From: Leptodactylus fallax
Lineage: Eukaryota > Chordata > Amphibia > Anura > Leptodactylidae
Assembly: GCA_947044405.1 (NCBI GenBank)
Contig: CAMRHE010000068.1
Coordinates: 2,552,501-2,616,500 of the forward strand
Direction: 5' to 3'
DNA length: 64,000 nucleotides
Both the position numbers and the translations under genes were made by a program. Shown here piece by piece: positions 1-11,087 of this stretch. Each line of letters starts with the position of its first letter. Position 1 is the first letter of the stretch. The notes under the pieces were generated by a model, which worked only from the letters and a program-made list of their open reading frames with translations, was not told the DNA's origin and did not search any database.

Positions 1-1370
1 TGCTGGGAATCAAGAAGTCATTCAGTGCTGGGGTCCCTTTCTCCTAAAGCCCAATAGCATTTGCAGGGTTGGCCCCTGTGGTTGTTATGCTACATGCACA
101 CGACTGTCTGCATGTGCCCAGTCCTTGGTAAAATTGCACGGACAGCACATGGACATCTGAGGCCTACCCGTGTCTCAATGGACTTATTCACTTCACCTAG
201 TGATCCCAGGCCACAAAACAGATAGGTACAGAACCTGTACTGAGTTTTCCCCGGCTAACTGCTGCATACACGGGTCCATGATATTACATAGACATTTGTA
301 TGGGGCCATATAGCTGAATGGGTCAGTGTGCTAGCCATGACAAACATGGCTAAGACACTGATGAATCAGACAACTGTGTACATAGAGCCTTTTGCCACCA
401 GTACACCACTGGGAGGTCGGAGTAGGAGCATGCTGATCTTGTGGGAGGTGATGGAGTTCCATAGCAGGCGTCTGACCCATAGTTTTTGTAAGGCCTGAAG
501 GTCAGCAGAACCCACAAACGGGAGCCTGACAATTGTTCTACTAATGTCTCCTAATGTCTATGCGTAGTGGGCAGTCGTGACACATCTCCTTCTGCAATAG
601 ATCTCACCTTTGCAGCCACCGTTGCCTGGCACCTCCTGTCTGAAGAACGTTGGTCCCCGACCATCTGGTCACAGACATACTTGTTTTGTCTGGTAGTTGC
701 TCACACGTATAGTATTTCCTATGTCAGAAAGAAAGGAGAGGGGTTTAGCAGGGCAGGGACAAGCTAATACAAATGGTGCTAATATAGCTATCTCTGAGAC
801 CCCCTTATATCATCAGAATGGGGATCTTCTGACCCGTGTGACACTAGATAAGCTGGAGGTGGTCGTGCAGACATGGAGAGAAGGGGTTCCTAATCCAGCT
901 CCGATACAAGTTTATGGCATGTTATTTTGATACACTATAAATGTTGCAGAGGATAATACCCCTTTAAGTTTTATTGCAGCCCTTGGGAATGGATCAGTCA
1001 GACACAGTGGCCCTCAGACCAGAAAAGGTTGTGTATTCCTGCTGTAAGTGGTATAAGGGTTAATTCCCATCTGCTGGTGCTGAAATCCTTGGATATTCAG
1101 TAAATAGCAGCCCACTCCTCCCTCTGTCCTTTGGGACAGGAGTCTCATTACCTTTACTTTACAACTTACTGCACCGTCACTAAATGAGAAACCAGATGTA
1201 GCGTGTAATAACGGAGTAAACATATGTGGATATGTACATGAGAAGATTGCCCATCTCCATGTTAACCAGACTGTGTAAGCACTCTTATTCCTTCCCTGCA
1301 GGATAGTAGAAGGTGATGACATCATCAAACAATATGACATCACTGTGATCTCATCGTTCAAGTACACTAT
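1..1370. other. intronic or intergenic sequence, no gene seen
   Basis: No open frame with recognisable protein similarity and no convincing exon with paired splice sites was seen. Short open frames here have no family motif. The sequence is probably part of the long intron before the DENND2B start exon, but the gene's first exon and promoter are not visible, so it could be upstream flank. Confidence 0.5.
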
Positions 1371-1745
1371 CACATGTATTGTATGATACATTGTAACCTT
1401 GTTGCAGCCTGTGTACACAATACAACAATGTACAATACAATGTAACCCTGTTGAGGCCTATCAACAATCTGCGATACAATGTAATCCTGCTGGGACCTGT
1501 GTACCTGATTTAACAATATACTATAAAATGTGGGGCCTGTGTACCTGATACAGCAACGTACAGTGTAACCCTGCTTGGGCCTGTGTACCCGATACAACAA
1601 TGTATGATATAATGTATCCCTGCCTGGACCCTTTTATCTGATACAACAATGCACGATACAGTGTAACTCTGCTGAGGCCCGCGTATCCGATACAACAATG
1701 TACAATACTATGTAACCCTGCTGGGACCCCTGTACCTGGTGCGGT
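1371..1745. repeat. degenerate edge of the 49-bp minisatellite
   Basis: Diverged units of the array that continues at 1851. The recurring core reads as an accepted 'taaccctgctgggcctgtgtac' type phrase followed by 'gatacaacaatgtac', with many substitutions and indels. Divergence is higher than in the main array, as expected at the old edge of a tandem repeat. Confidence 0.75.
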
Positions 1746-1779
1746 AATGTACTGTGCAATGTTACTGCCTGCTCATGTA

Positions 1780-1850
1780 CCCTCTGACTGCGAAATATGT
1801 TGGCGCTTTATAAATAAAGTTTTTATTATTATAGTTATTATTATTAATAA
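1780..1850 (+). mobile_element. retroelement 3' tail, SINE/LINE type
   Basis: The phrase 'atatgttggcgctttataa' followed by 'ataaag' and an ATT-rich microsatellite matches the 3' ends I know from L2/CR1-mobilised elements in fish and amphibians. Only the tail is recognisable. It sits inside the 49-bp array, splitting its degenerate left edge from the homogeneous part. Family assignment is from memory of the tail only. Confidence 0.45.
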
Positions 1851-3822
1851 CCCTGTTGGGGCCCGTGTACCCGATACAACAATATACAATACAGTGTAAC
1901 CCTGCTGGGGTCTGTGTACCCGATACAACAATATACAATACAGTGTAACCCTGCTGGGGTCTGTGTACCCGATACAACAATATACAATACAGTGTAACCC
2001 TGCTGGGTCCTGTGTATCTGATACAACAATATATAATACAGTGTAACCCTGCTGGGTCCTGTGTACCCGATACAACAATATACAATACAGTGTAACCCTG
2101 CTGGGTCCTGTGTATCTGATACAACAATATATAATACAGTGTAACCCTGCTGGGGCCCGTGTACCCGGTACAACAATATATAATACAGTGTAACCCTGCT
2201 GGGGCCCGTGTACCCGGTACAACAATATACAATACAGTGTAACCCTGCTGGGGCCCGTGTACCCGGTACAACAATATACAATACAGTGTAACCCTGCTGG
2301 GGCCCGTATACCCGATATAACAATATACAATACAGTGTAACCCTGCTGGGGCCCGTATACCCGATATAACAATATACAATACAGTGTAACCCTGCTGGGG
2401 CCCGTGTACCCGATACAACAATATACAATACAGTGTAACCCTGCTGGGGCCCGTGTACCCGATACAACAATATACAATACAGTGTAACCCTGCTGGGGTC
2501 CGTGTACCCGATACAACAATATACAATACAGTGTAACCCTGCTGGGGCCCGTGTACCCGATACAACAATATACAATACAGTGTAACCCTGCTGGGGCCCG
2601 TGTACCCGATACAACAATATACAATACAGTGTAACCCTGCTGGGGCCCGTGTATCCGATACAACAATATACAATACAGTGTAACCCTGCTGGGGTCTGTG
2701 TACCCGATACAACAATATACAATACAGTGTAACCCTGCTGGGGCCCGTATACCCGATATAACAATATACAATACAGTGTAACCCTGCTGGGGCCCGTATA
2801 CCCGATATAACAATATACAATACAGTGTAACCCTGCTGGGGCCCGTGTACCCGATACAACAATATACAATACAGTGTAACCCTGCTGGGGCCCGTGTACC
2901 CGATACAACAATATACAATACAGTGTAACCCTGCTGGGGTCCGTGTACCCGATACAACAATATACAATACAGTGTAACCCTGCTGGGGCCCGTGTACCCG
3001 ATACAACAATATACAATACAGTGTAACCCTGCTGGGGCCCGTGTACCCGATACAACAATATACAATACAGTGTAACCCTGCTGGGGCCCGTGTATCCGAT
3101 ACAACAATATACAATACAGTGTAACCCTGCTGGGGTCTGTGTACCCGATACAACAATATACAATACAGTGTAACCCTGCTGGGGCCCGTGTACCCGATAC
3201 AACAATATACAATACAGTGTAACCCTGCTGGGGCCCGTGTACCCGATACAACAATATACAATACAGTGTAACCCTGCTGGGGCCAGTGTATCTGATACAA
3301 CAATATACAATACAATGTAACCCTGCTGGGGTCTGTGTACCCGATACAACAATATACAATACAGTGTAACCCTGCTGGGGCCCGTGTATCTGATACAACA
3401 ATATATAATACAGTGTAACCCTGCTGGGGTCTGTGTACCCGATACAACAATATACAATACAGTGTAACCCTGCTGGGGCCCGTGTACCCGATACAACAAT
3501 ATACAATACAGTGTAACCCTGCTGGGGCCCGTGTACCCGATACAACAATATACAATACAGTGTAACCCTGCTGGGGCCCGTGTACCCGATACAACAATAT
3601 ACAATACATTGTAACCCTGCTGGGGCCCGTGTACCCGATACAACAATATACAATACAGTGTAACCCTGCTGGGGTCTGTGTACCCGATACAACAATATAC
3701 AATACAGTGTAACCCTGCTGGGGCCCGTGTACCTGATACAACAATATACAATACATTGTAACCCTGCTGGGGCCTGTGTATCTGATACAACAATATACAA
3801 TACAATGTAACCCTATTGGGAA
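1851..3822. repeat. 49-bp minisatellite, about 40 units
   Basis: A homogeneous tandem array. The unit runs from 'tgtaaccctgctggggcccg' through 'tgtacccgatacaacaa' to 'tatacaatacag', 49 bases in all. Because 49 is not a multiple of 3 and the unit has no stop on the minus strand, all three minus frames stay open for about 650-730 codons with a 49-residue period, which is an artefact. A higher-order period exists: the variant pair 'cccgtatacccgatataac' at 2303 recurs at 2744, that is 441 bases or nine units, with the same order of variants in between. Confidence 0.95.
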
Positions 3823-5028
3823 CAGATATCCATTATGACTATTGTGATATTTTTGTTGGGTTCCATTACATTGATAGTTATTATTAATATATTTTTTGCT
3901 GAGGTTACCAGTTTTATCCTGATTTAATGCCTGTTTTTTTTCCCCCCTCAGGGGCATCGCTGCTCCATGAAGAGAGTTCTGTTTTAGCCGGAGGGGACTG
4001 GGTGTCAGAGGTCAAACTCTGACACCCAGTCCCCTCCCCTTTTGTACAACCTCTTAACCCTTGTTATTGCCTTCACCCTCCTTTCCAGAACATTTCTCCT
4101 CAGGCGGGCGGGCTGATGCCTCCATATGCACCCACTACTGCTGCTAGACGTGTTGATTTATCGTTGGGCTCCGGAATATTTTTTGTATGTTTTTTTGCTG
4201 AGTACACATCTCCCTGTGGTACTGAGGGTATCTAATATCCCTGTACCACCCTGCGGTGAGCGTCCAGTGCTGACCTGACTGCGGTGTCATATGTGTGGCA
4301 GGAAACAGCTGATGAAAACAGAAAAATTTAACAAAGGAGGAAAATAAATTTTTCCAACAACTCTTGAAAGTTTTAGGGTCTTTGAAGAAGGGAGGATGTG
4401 TGGTTTGCAATAAAAACGTAAGATTTTACTGTTCTCACAGTTGGGCAGTTTTAGCCATCCTGTGCACTACTGGCCTATATGGATACAACCTAACTGGCTG
4501 TACCATGACGGTAGGGAATATTTAGGTGATACACTAGGATGTACATACATGATCTAACGCCTACAGACAGTGCTGGAGTAGCAGGGACTACTTGTATACA
4601 GCTTCTAGCTCCAGACATCGGCTCAGTGAGGCATGTCCCTGCAGAGGTAGATGGGTTGGAAGGATGTCTCACTGGTTGGTTGCCAGGGGGAGCTAACAGA
4701 TTAAGGTAAGAGGAGAAAATAAGAGGTACATTAAGGCAAAGACGTGGCGACCGATGAAGACAGGCTTGACTACATACAGACAGACCTAGACTTGGTGACC
4801 AGGTGACAGCGCTATTCTCTCCATGGGAGCAAATATGGCTGACAGGAAGTAGCTGAAGGCAGGAGAGTTCTGGAGCACAACACAGGGAAATAAGACTACA
4901 GGCTGTGACTGCATAGAAAGAATTTGGGCAGGGGGAACACTCCATATACAGTGAATGCCCATTGGATGTAGAAGCAAGTAATGACATTGGTACATGCTAG
5001 AATAATATGGCCTAAAGGGTGTTTTTTG
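3823..5028. other. intronic sequence without gene
   Basis: No supported gene. It contains the hairpin described separately at 3990-4037 and a polypyrimidine tract ending in CAG near 3951 that looks like a splice acceptor, but no good donor follows at a sensible distance. The other open frames carry no recognisable motif. Confidence 0.5.
3990..4037. repeat. perfect 21-bp inverted repeat with 6-base loop
   Basis: The left arm contains 'ggggactgggtgtcagag' (3993-4010), then a loop 'gtcaaa' (4011-4016), then the exact reverse complement 'ctctgacacccagtcccc' (4017-4034). Pairing extends three more bases on each side. The stem is shorter than a usual animal pre-miRNA stem, so a young fold-back or replication-slippage origin is at least as likely as an RNA gene. 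Confidence 0.85.
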
Positions 5029-5256
5029 GCCTGGTATGGATCCAGTAGGTGGCGTTGCTGGCTCCAGGGTCCATGCCCCCTCCTGTGACTGTTATTATAA
5101 GGCACAACCCTATGTTCATGTGAAACCAGGAGGGTTAGGGCATTTTGGAGAGATATATTTAGTGACCGCAACTTGGGCCACGTTGCACCAACAAATGAAA
5201 CCACACAGCTGGAGCTGAGGTAGCGCCACCTACTGGATCCACACCATACCAGGGAG
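5029..5256. mobile_element. palindromic MITE, ~228 bp
   Basis: Terminal inverted repeats are visible: 'cctggtatggatccagtagg' followed by 'tggcg' at the left end, and 'cgccacctactggatcc' followed by 'acaccatacc' at the right. The interior has no coding capacity. This is a non-autonomous DNA-transposon structure; superfamily is not assigned because no clear target duplication was identified. Confidence 0.65.
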
Positions 5257-8200
5257 AACCTACTTTTGCTGCTCCATCCTCGTCTCTATTGGATCAGTTG
5301 TGTCATCTCACAATACTGAGGAAAAATGAATCCAAGCAGTATCTAAGCCATTTACTGCCCCCGGATTCCCAGTATAGTTCACTTACAGCCTATTTGGTGG
5401 CTTGTGTACATGGCAGCACCTAGGGGTAAGACTTCTCAGCAGCAGCTCTTTGTCAGAACTGGTAAAGCTACAGCTTGGTGGAATTCCCCTTTAATACCTG
5501 GGAGTGAACTGTCTACAAGATGAAGCAGCATGTAGACCCCTGTCCTGGCAGATCCCGGATTCATGAGCAGCTGGGACCTGAACAGACGGACTGCAGCCGA
5601 ACTATTCTGCCAAAACTTTTTTGGAGCAAACTTTACAAACTGTGAGTCACGCACTGACTTCCCGACCTCTGCACCTCTTTGCTGGATTTCTGCTGATCAG
5701 CAAGTTTCCTGCACTGCTTACCGGGGGCTCAGTAATGCCTCTGGATAGTATGCTAGATCCCCCAAATCAGCCCTGTACCTGGAGATACCCTGCCCCCTCC
5801 TGTATAACCGGTTCTCCCCACCACCTGGCTTCCTATAGGATTGAAACTTTCCTGTGACTTCACGTCACACAGGGTTATATCCATACCATACAAATACAAA
5901 CCAGATTTTCGGCCATGGAACTGCTGGTGTAAAATCTGCAGTGTTTACAGTAGCAGCAAAGTGGATGAGCTTTTCAACATGTAATCCATGTGGTATGGAC
6001 GTAAAAGCCAGCATGTTACTTGTAGTAGCCGATTTCCATTGCGGATTCCGCCATTTACAATGTATAGGGTGAAATCTGCAATAAAATCTGCATGTAAAAC
6101 AATCTACAGCAAACTGTAATGAATATTTTCCATTGTAAGGGTTGATTCACGCATCCACTTCATGCACACTACCATAGGGTCCGTACGGGTCTGTGAAAAT
6201 CGAACAGACAGCACGGAGATGGCAGCCGTGTGCCGTCCATGTTTACCATGGACCTTATCAATGGAATAGATGGACCGAGCTGCAAAAATTGACAGGAATT
6301 TGACCTGTTCCGTATTTTTGTGGCTCAGTTTTATGGCCCCCACATAGATTCATAAAAAGATACTGCCATTTGCACGGAGCCATTGAAATTAATAGATCTG
6401 CATACAATCTGTTATACCGGATAACACAGACCAAAAATGCGGTTGTGTGTATGAGGCCTTAGGGTAAGCTCACGCATTCAGGATTTACCAGAAGTCAATT
6501 TTGCAATATATATGCATTAGAAATCAGAGACTGCCCGCAGATCCGCACATGGATTAGCTGCAGTGTAATATGTAACTTATTGGAACAAATATTAAGGGTT
6601 CTGCCGATTGTAAAATCCACTTAGTGTTTTTTTAACTCCTTGCAGATTTTTCCATTTAGAATGAAAGTAGATTGGAGGGATTTTCATCAAACCCTGAATG
6701 TGTGGACATATCCTAAAGGCTCTCTACAGACTGGTGACTACAGACATGGCGAATATGACAAACCTGCTACAACAGATCCTAATGGATCCCACTGGTTTAT
6801 AATGGGTCTGTTTTTATGGACGAAAAAGCTCTGTCTATAGAAGGCAAAAATATCCCAGAAACAGCTGAATAGACCTTGAAGACTTCTTATAAGTGACGAC
6901 TCAGGATAGAGAGCTTCCTCCTGTGCGCTGCTATAGTGTGATTATACTCTTGTCCACTGTGTGGCACCATTGTCTGACTGACAAGCCCCTGGCATGTCCT
7001 CTGCTCCTCGCTGTCATTTCTATAGACTGATACCTATAAATATTTATAAGAAATCTCATTTTCGGACAGTGACCAAATGTATGCCTTGAAACGCAGCGGG
7101 AAAGTTATGTAATGTGCATGAGAAAAAGAGTGCAAGCAAACAGTGCCAAATTTATGAAAGACGTGCATCACTTCTTCTGTGACATGTCAGATGGGCGGTG
7201 GTTCTATAGAGTTTGTAGTATATAACTATGAAGACACATAGGTCTGTATTGGAGCTGGATACCCAAAATGATAGAGTTCTAAATAATAATATTGTTTAGT
7301 TGATTCCTTATAGAAGCAGGTAAAAACATACATTGCAGAAGTCTACACACCCTTTTGTTTTTAGATATGACGTCTTGGGACACAGGCTTCTTCATGGAGT
7401 TAACAGTATCCAGACTGATCCCTAGATCGGCCTCTGGATCTGCTCCTGATTTACACATATCCTCTGCCCAGCTCCTGATACATTCATACAATTGTGTTCT
7501 TCTCTCTGCACGGGGCCGATCGTCCTCCTGCTGCGCAATTTTAGGCTGTAATGGATATCAATGAATTCCCAGGGAATACCTCGTAAAACCTGCAGGCAGG
7601 GATGTAGCTATAGGGGGTACAGAGATAGCAATCGCTACCGGGCCTAGAGCCTAGAGGGGTCCCAAGGGTCTCTCTACAGTATAAGAAGACACCAGTATTA
7701 TAGATAGCATGTGGTAACTGGGGGTGTCTGAAATCACTGTATAATTTCCATTCAGGAATCTAGAAATGCTGTGCAAATCAGTTGTCACCCAGCTTTTCCA
7801 GACTCCTGATTAGTAACTGTGCCCAAGGTGATCTGTGACCAGGGCGTTGAAGCTGTGAGCTTGGATGTATCAGTCGACACCCAGCTTTCCGAGAGTCGAA
7901 CTTAGATGAATGGAATTCTCACAATGATAGCGCCATGCAGTCACATGACGGGGGGCACTGCCGCAGCCGCAGAGTGCTGGACTCTTACATAGGACAGGGT
8001 CGCAGCTTCTTACTAAAGTGAAATTTGTTCTTAAATGACTGAGCTGATTGTTTGAATTCACATTCTTGCCGGGTTCAGGCCGGAGCGCGCTCAGCGTGTT
8101 CTTGTAGGGAGCGGCAAGTGTGCAACATATGTAAAAATACCACAAGTATGACATCAGCAAAAATGCTGCGGCTCATCACTCCTGTGTGTAACCCCGATAT

Positions 8201-8837
8201 CTTCATCATATGAATAACCTATTCTTTTAACTAGCAGAATCCTGTATGTGTGAACATGGCCTAAATGCACAGGAGGAATATATTTTAAGGCCCTGTGCAC
8301 ATGACCATAGTTTTTTCCGTATATTGTCCCCAGCTATGGATTTGTAACTGATATGTATGTTGTTACATTGTAATGTACGACTATACACCTCTACTGAAGA
8401 GCGGGCATCTACACTTTTCAGAACCATTATATGTGCTAATGTTGCACAGAATACATTTTTTTTTATGGGGCTTATTGTCAGATGTACGCAGCCATGTAGT
8501 CATATATAACATGTCACATCCCTGGAGCAGATAAGAGCAGCACTCACCCTCCGGGCCAGTCACCTTCCAGCAGGTCATTCTATATACACGGCCTTTATGA
8601 ACACCTGGTCATATTGCCCCATGCTATTTGTGCCTGCCTGCAGGGTCATGGCCTCTTGTGCTTGATCTGATACAGGCCTCTGCTCTGTACACATGTACCC
8701 GGCAGTACGTGTACAGACATGAGGCCTACATGTGTATGACCGGTAGTAGATTTGTCAGTTCCCATCCTGAAACTGTGCTGCCTGTACATAGCAAATAGAG
8801 TCTTTATTGGGGTGATTATGGAGGATGAAAAATACCA
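5257..8837. other. intronic sequence with old interspersed repeats
   Basis: No gene supported. From about 5930 to 6480 the text is made of phrases such as 'aaatctgcagtgtttacag' and 'tgtgtgtatgaggcctta' that recur elsewhere in the window and resemble frog MITE debris. Two copies of a short dispersed core, 'gtcacccagcttttcca' (7784) and 'acacccagctttcc' (7877), lie here too. The remainder is unique-looking sequence without splice-bounded open frames. Confidence 0.5.
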
Positions 8838-8895
8838 GAATTCACTTTATGAACAATCCACAGCATTGTCCAATATATGAGAAATGTAATTAGTA

Positions 8896-10502
8896 CAGTG
8901 CCTTGCGAAAGTATTCGGCCCCCTTGAACTTTTCAACCTTTTGCCACATTTCAGGCTTCAAACATAAGGATATAAAATTTTTATTTTTTGGTGAAGAATC
9001 AACAACAAGTGGGACACAATCGTGAAGTGGAATGAAATTTATTGGATATTTTAAACTTTTGTAAAAAAATAAAAAACTGAAAAGTGGGACGTGCAATATT
9101 ATTCGGCCCCTTTACTTTCAGTGCAGCAAACTCAGTCCAGAAGTTCAGTGAGGATCTCTGAATGATCCAATGTTGTCCTAAATGACTGATGATGATAAAT
9201 ATAATCCACCTGTGTGTAATCAAGTCTCCGTATAAATGCACCTGCTCTGTGATAGTCTCAGGGTTCTGTTTAAAGCGCAGAGAGCATCATGAAGACCAAG
9301 GAACACACCAGGCAGGTCCCTGATACTGTTGTGGAGAAGTTTAAAGCCGGATTTGGATACAAAAAGATTTCCCAAACTTTAAACATGCCAAGGAGCACTG
9401 TGCAAGCGATCATATTGAAATGGAAGGAGTATCAGACCACTGCAAATCTACCAAGACCCGGCCGTCCCTCTAAACTTTCATCTCAAACAAGGAGAAGACT
9501 GATCAGAGATGTAGCCAAGAGGCCCATGATCACTCTGGATGAACTGCAGAGATCTACAGCTGAGGTGGGAGAGTCTGTCCATAGGACAACAATCAGTCGT
9601 ACACTGCACAAATCTGGCCTTTATGGAAGAGTGGCAAGAAGAAAGCCATTTCTCAAAGATATCCATAAAAAGTCACCTGGGAGACACCAAACATGTGGAA
9701 GAAGGTGCTCTGCTCAGATGAAACCAAAATCTAACTATTTGGCCACAATGCAAAACGATATGTTTGGCGTAAAAGCAACACAGCTCATCCCCCTGAACAC
9801 ACCATCCCCACTGTCACACATGGTGGTGGCAGCATCATGGTTTGGGCCTGCTTTTCTTCAGCATGGACAGGGAAGATGGTTAAAATTGATGGGAAGATGG
9901 ATGGAGCCAAATACAGGACCATTCTGGAAGAAAACCTGTTGGAATCTGCAAAAGACCTGAGACTGGGACGGAGATTTATTTTCCAACAAGACAATGATCC
10001 CAAACATAAAGCAAAATCTACAATGAAATGGTTCACAAATAAACGTATCCAGGTGTTAGAATGGCCAAGTCAAAGTCCAGACCTGAATCCAATCGAGAAT
10101 CTGTGGAAAGAGCTGAAAACTGCTGTTCACAAACGCTCTCCATCCAACCTCACTGAGCTCCAGCTGTTTTCCAAGGAAGAATGGGCAAGAATTTCAGTCT
10201 CTCGATGTGCAAAACTGATAGAGACATACCCCAAGCGACTTGCAGCTGTAATCGCAGCAAAAGGGGCGCTACAAAGTATTAACTTAAGGGGGACGAATAA
10301 TTTGGCACGCCCCACTTTTCAGTTTCTTATTTTTTACAAAAGTTTAAAATATCCAATAAATTTCATTCCACTTCACAATTGTGTCCCACTTGTTGTTGAT
10401 TCTTCACCAAAAAATTAAAATTTTATATCCTTATGTTTGAAGCCTGAAATGTGGCAAAAGGTTGAAAAGTTCAAAGGGGCCGAATACTTTCGCAAGGCAC
10501 TG
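8896..10502 (+). mobile_element. Tc1/mariner element 1, complete but inactive
   Basis: A 1607-bp element flanked by TA on both sides. It starts 'cagtgccttgcgaaagtatt' and ends with the reverse complement 'aatactttcgcaaggcactg'. The terminal inverted repeats are long, roughly 210 bp each (8896 to about 9108, and about 10290 to 10502), and still very alike. The transposase gene inside is broken. Similar ends are known from Tc1 families of fish and frogs. The good preservation of the ends could in principle allow mobilisation by a transposase supplied from elsewhere; that is inference. Confidence 0.93.
9289..10290 (+). pseudogene. Tc1 transposase pseudogene (element 1)
   Basis: The N-terminal part opens with MKTKEHTRQVPDTVVEKF and a paired helix-turn-helix DNA-binding region, including the GRP-type linker 'PRPGRPSKLS'. 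The catalytic part carries the DDE signature in pieces: SDETK near 9714, QQDNDPKHK near 9990, and [11 protein letters not shown] near 10077-10110. The reading frame is lost between about 9660 and 9690, so the first open frame drifts into a wrong frame. A TAA at 9732 lies shortly after the first catalytic aspartate. The C-terminal half is open again from 9837. Intact relatives are about 340 residues. Function in the living element would be cut-and-paste transposition at TA sites; this copy cannot make the enzyme. Confidence 0.93.
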
Positions 10503-10790
10503 TATTTACTAGTGATTAGTACAGACATCCAGGTACTTGTACATATCATCCATACATAATGATCCATAAAACCGGAGGTCAGATCATATGGAAATAAGAG
10601 ATATGCAGTGTCCCCTGCCTAGGCACTACAAATATTTTACTGCCATATGATCTGACCTCTGGATTTATGGATCATTATGTATGGATGATATGTACAAGTA
10701 CCTGGATGTCTGTACTAATCACTAGTAAATACTAATTACATTTCTCATATATTGGCAAGTGCTGAAGATTGTTCATAAAGTGAATTCTGC

Positions 10791-11087
10791 ATGTACATAG
10801 GACTGTGCTATCCGTGCATAGGACTGCTATCTGTACATAGGGCTGTTATGTCTGTACATAGGACTGTTCTGTCTGTACATAGGACTGTTCTGTCTGTACA
10901 TAGGACTGCGCTATCCGTGCATAGGACTGTGCTGTCTGTACATAGGACTGTGCTATCTGTACATAGGACTGTGCTGTCTGTACATAGGACTGTGCTGTCT
11001 GTACATAGGACTGTTCTGTCTGTACATAGGACTGTTCTGTCTGTACATAGGACTGCGCTATCTGTACATAGGATTGTGCTGTCTGTA
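10791..11087. repeat. 21-bp minisatellite, left part
   Basis: About 14 units of a 21-base repeat with core 'gtacataggactgtgctgtct'-like text (shown in parts: 'gtacataggactg' then 'tgctgtct'). Since 21 is a multiple of 3, both strands show a 7-residue periodic open frame, an artefact. The array is interrupted by Tc1 element 2 and resumes at 12676. Confidence 0.9.

Larger units (their letters stand above)
8838..10790. mobile_element. fold-back/long-TIR element split by a Tc1 insertion
   Basis: The left arm begins near 'ccagaattcactttatgaac' (about 8838), is cut by the Tc1 at 8896-10502, and resumes at 'tttactagtgattagtacag'. The right arm, about 10640-10785, is its near-exact reverse complement and ends 'gttcataaagtgaattc'. 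With the Tc1 removed, the element is about 350 bp with arms near 145 bp around a short spacer. No coding capacity. The uninterrupted right arm shows the empty target site, which confirms the Tc1 ends and TA duplication. Confidence 0.8.

Noticed and set aside
1762..3957. Minus-strand open frames of 650-731 codons in all three frames
   Set aside because: The 49-base unit lacks stops in every minus frame; a real protein would not keep all three frames open.
3990..4037. microRNA precursor
   Set aside because: A 21-bp stem with a 6-base loop is shorter than an animal pre-miRNA, and the perfect arms fit a recent palindrome better.
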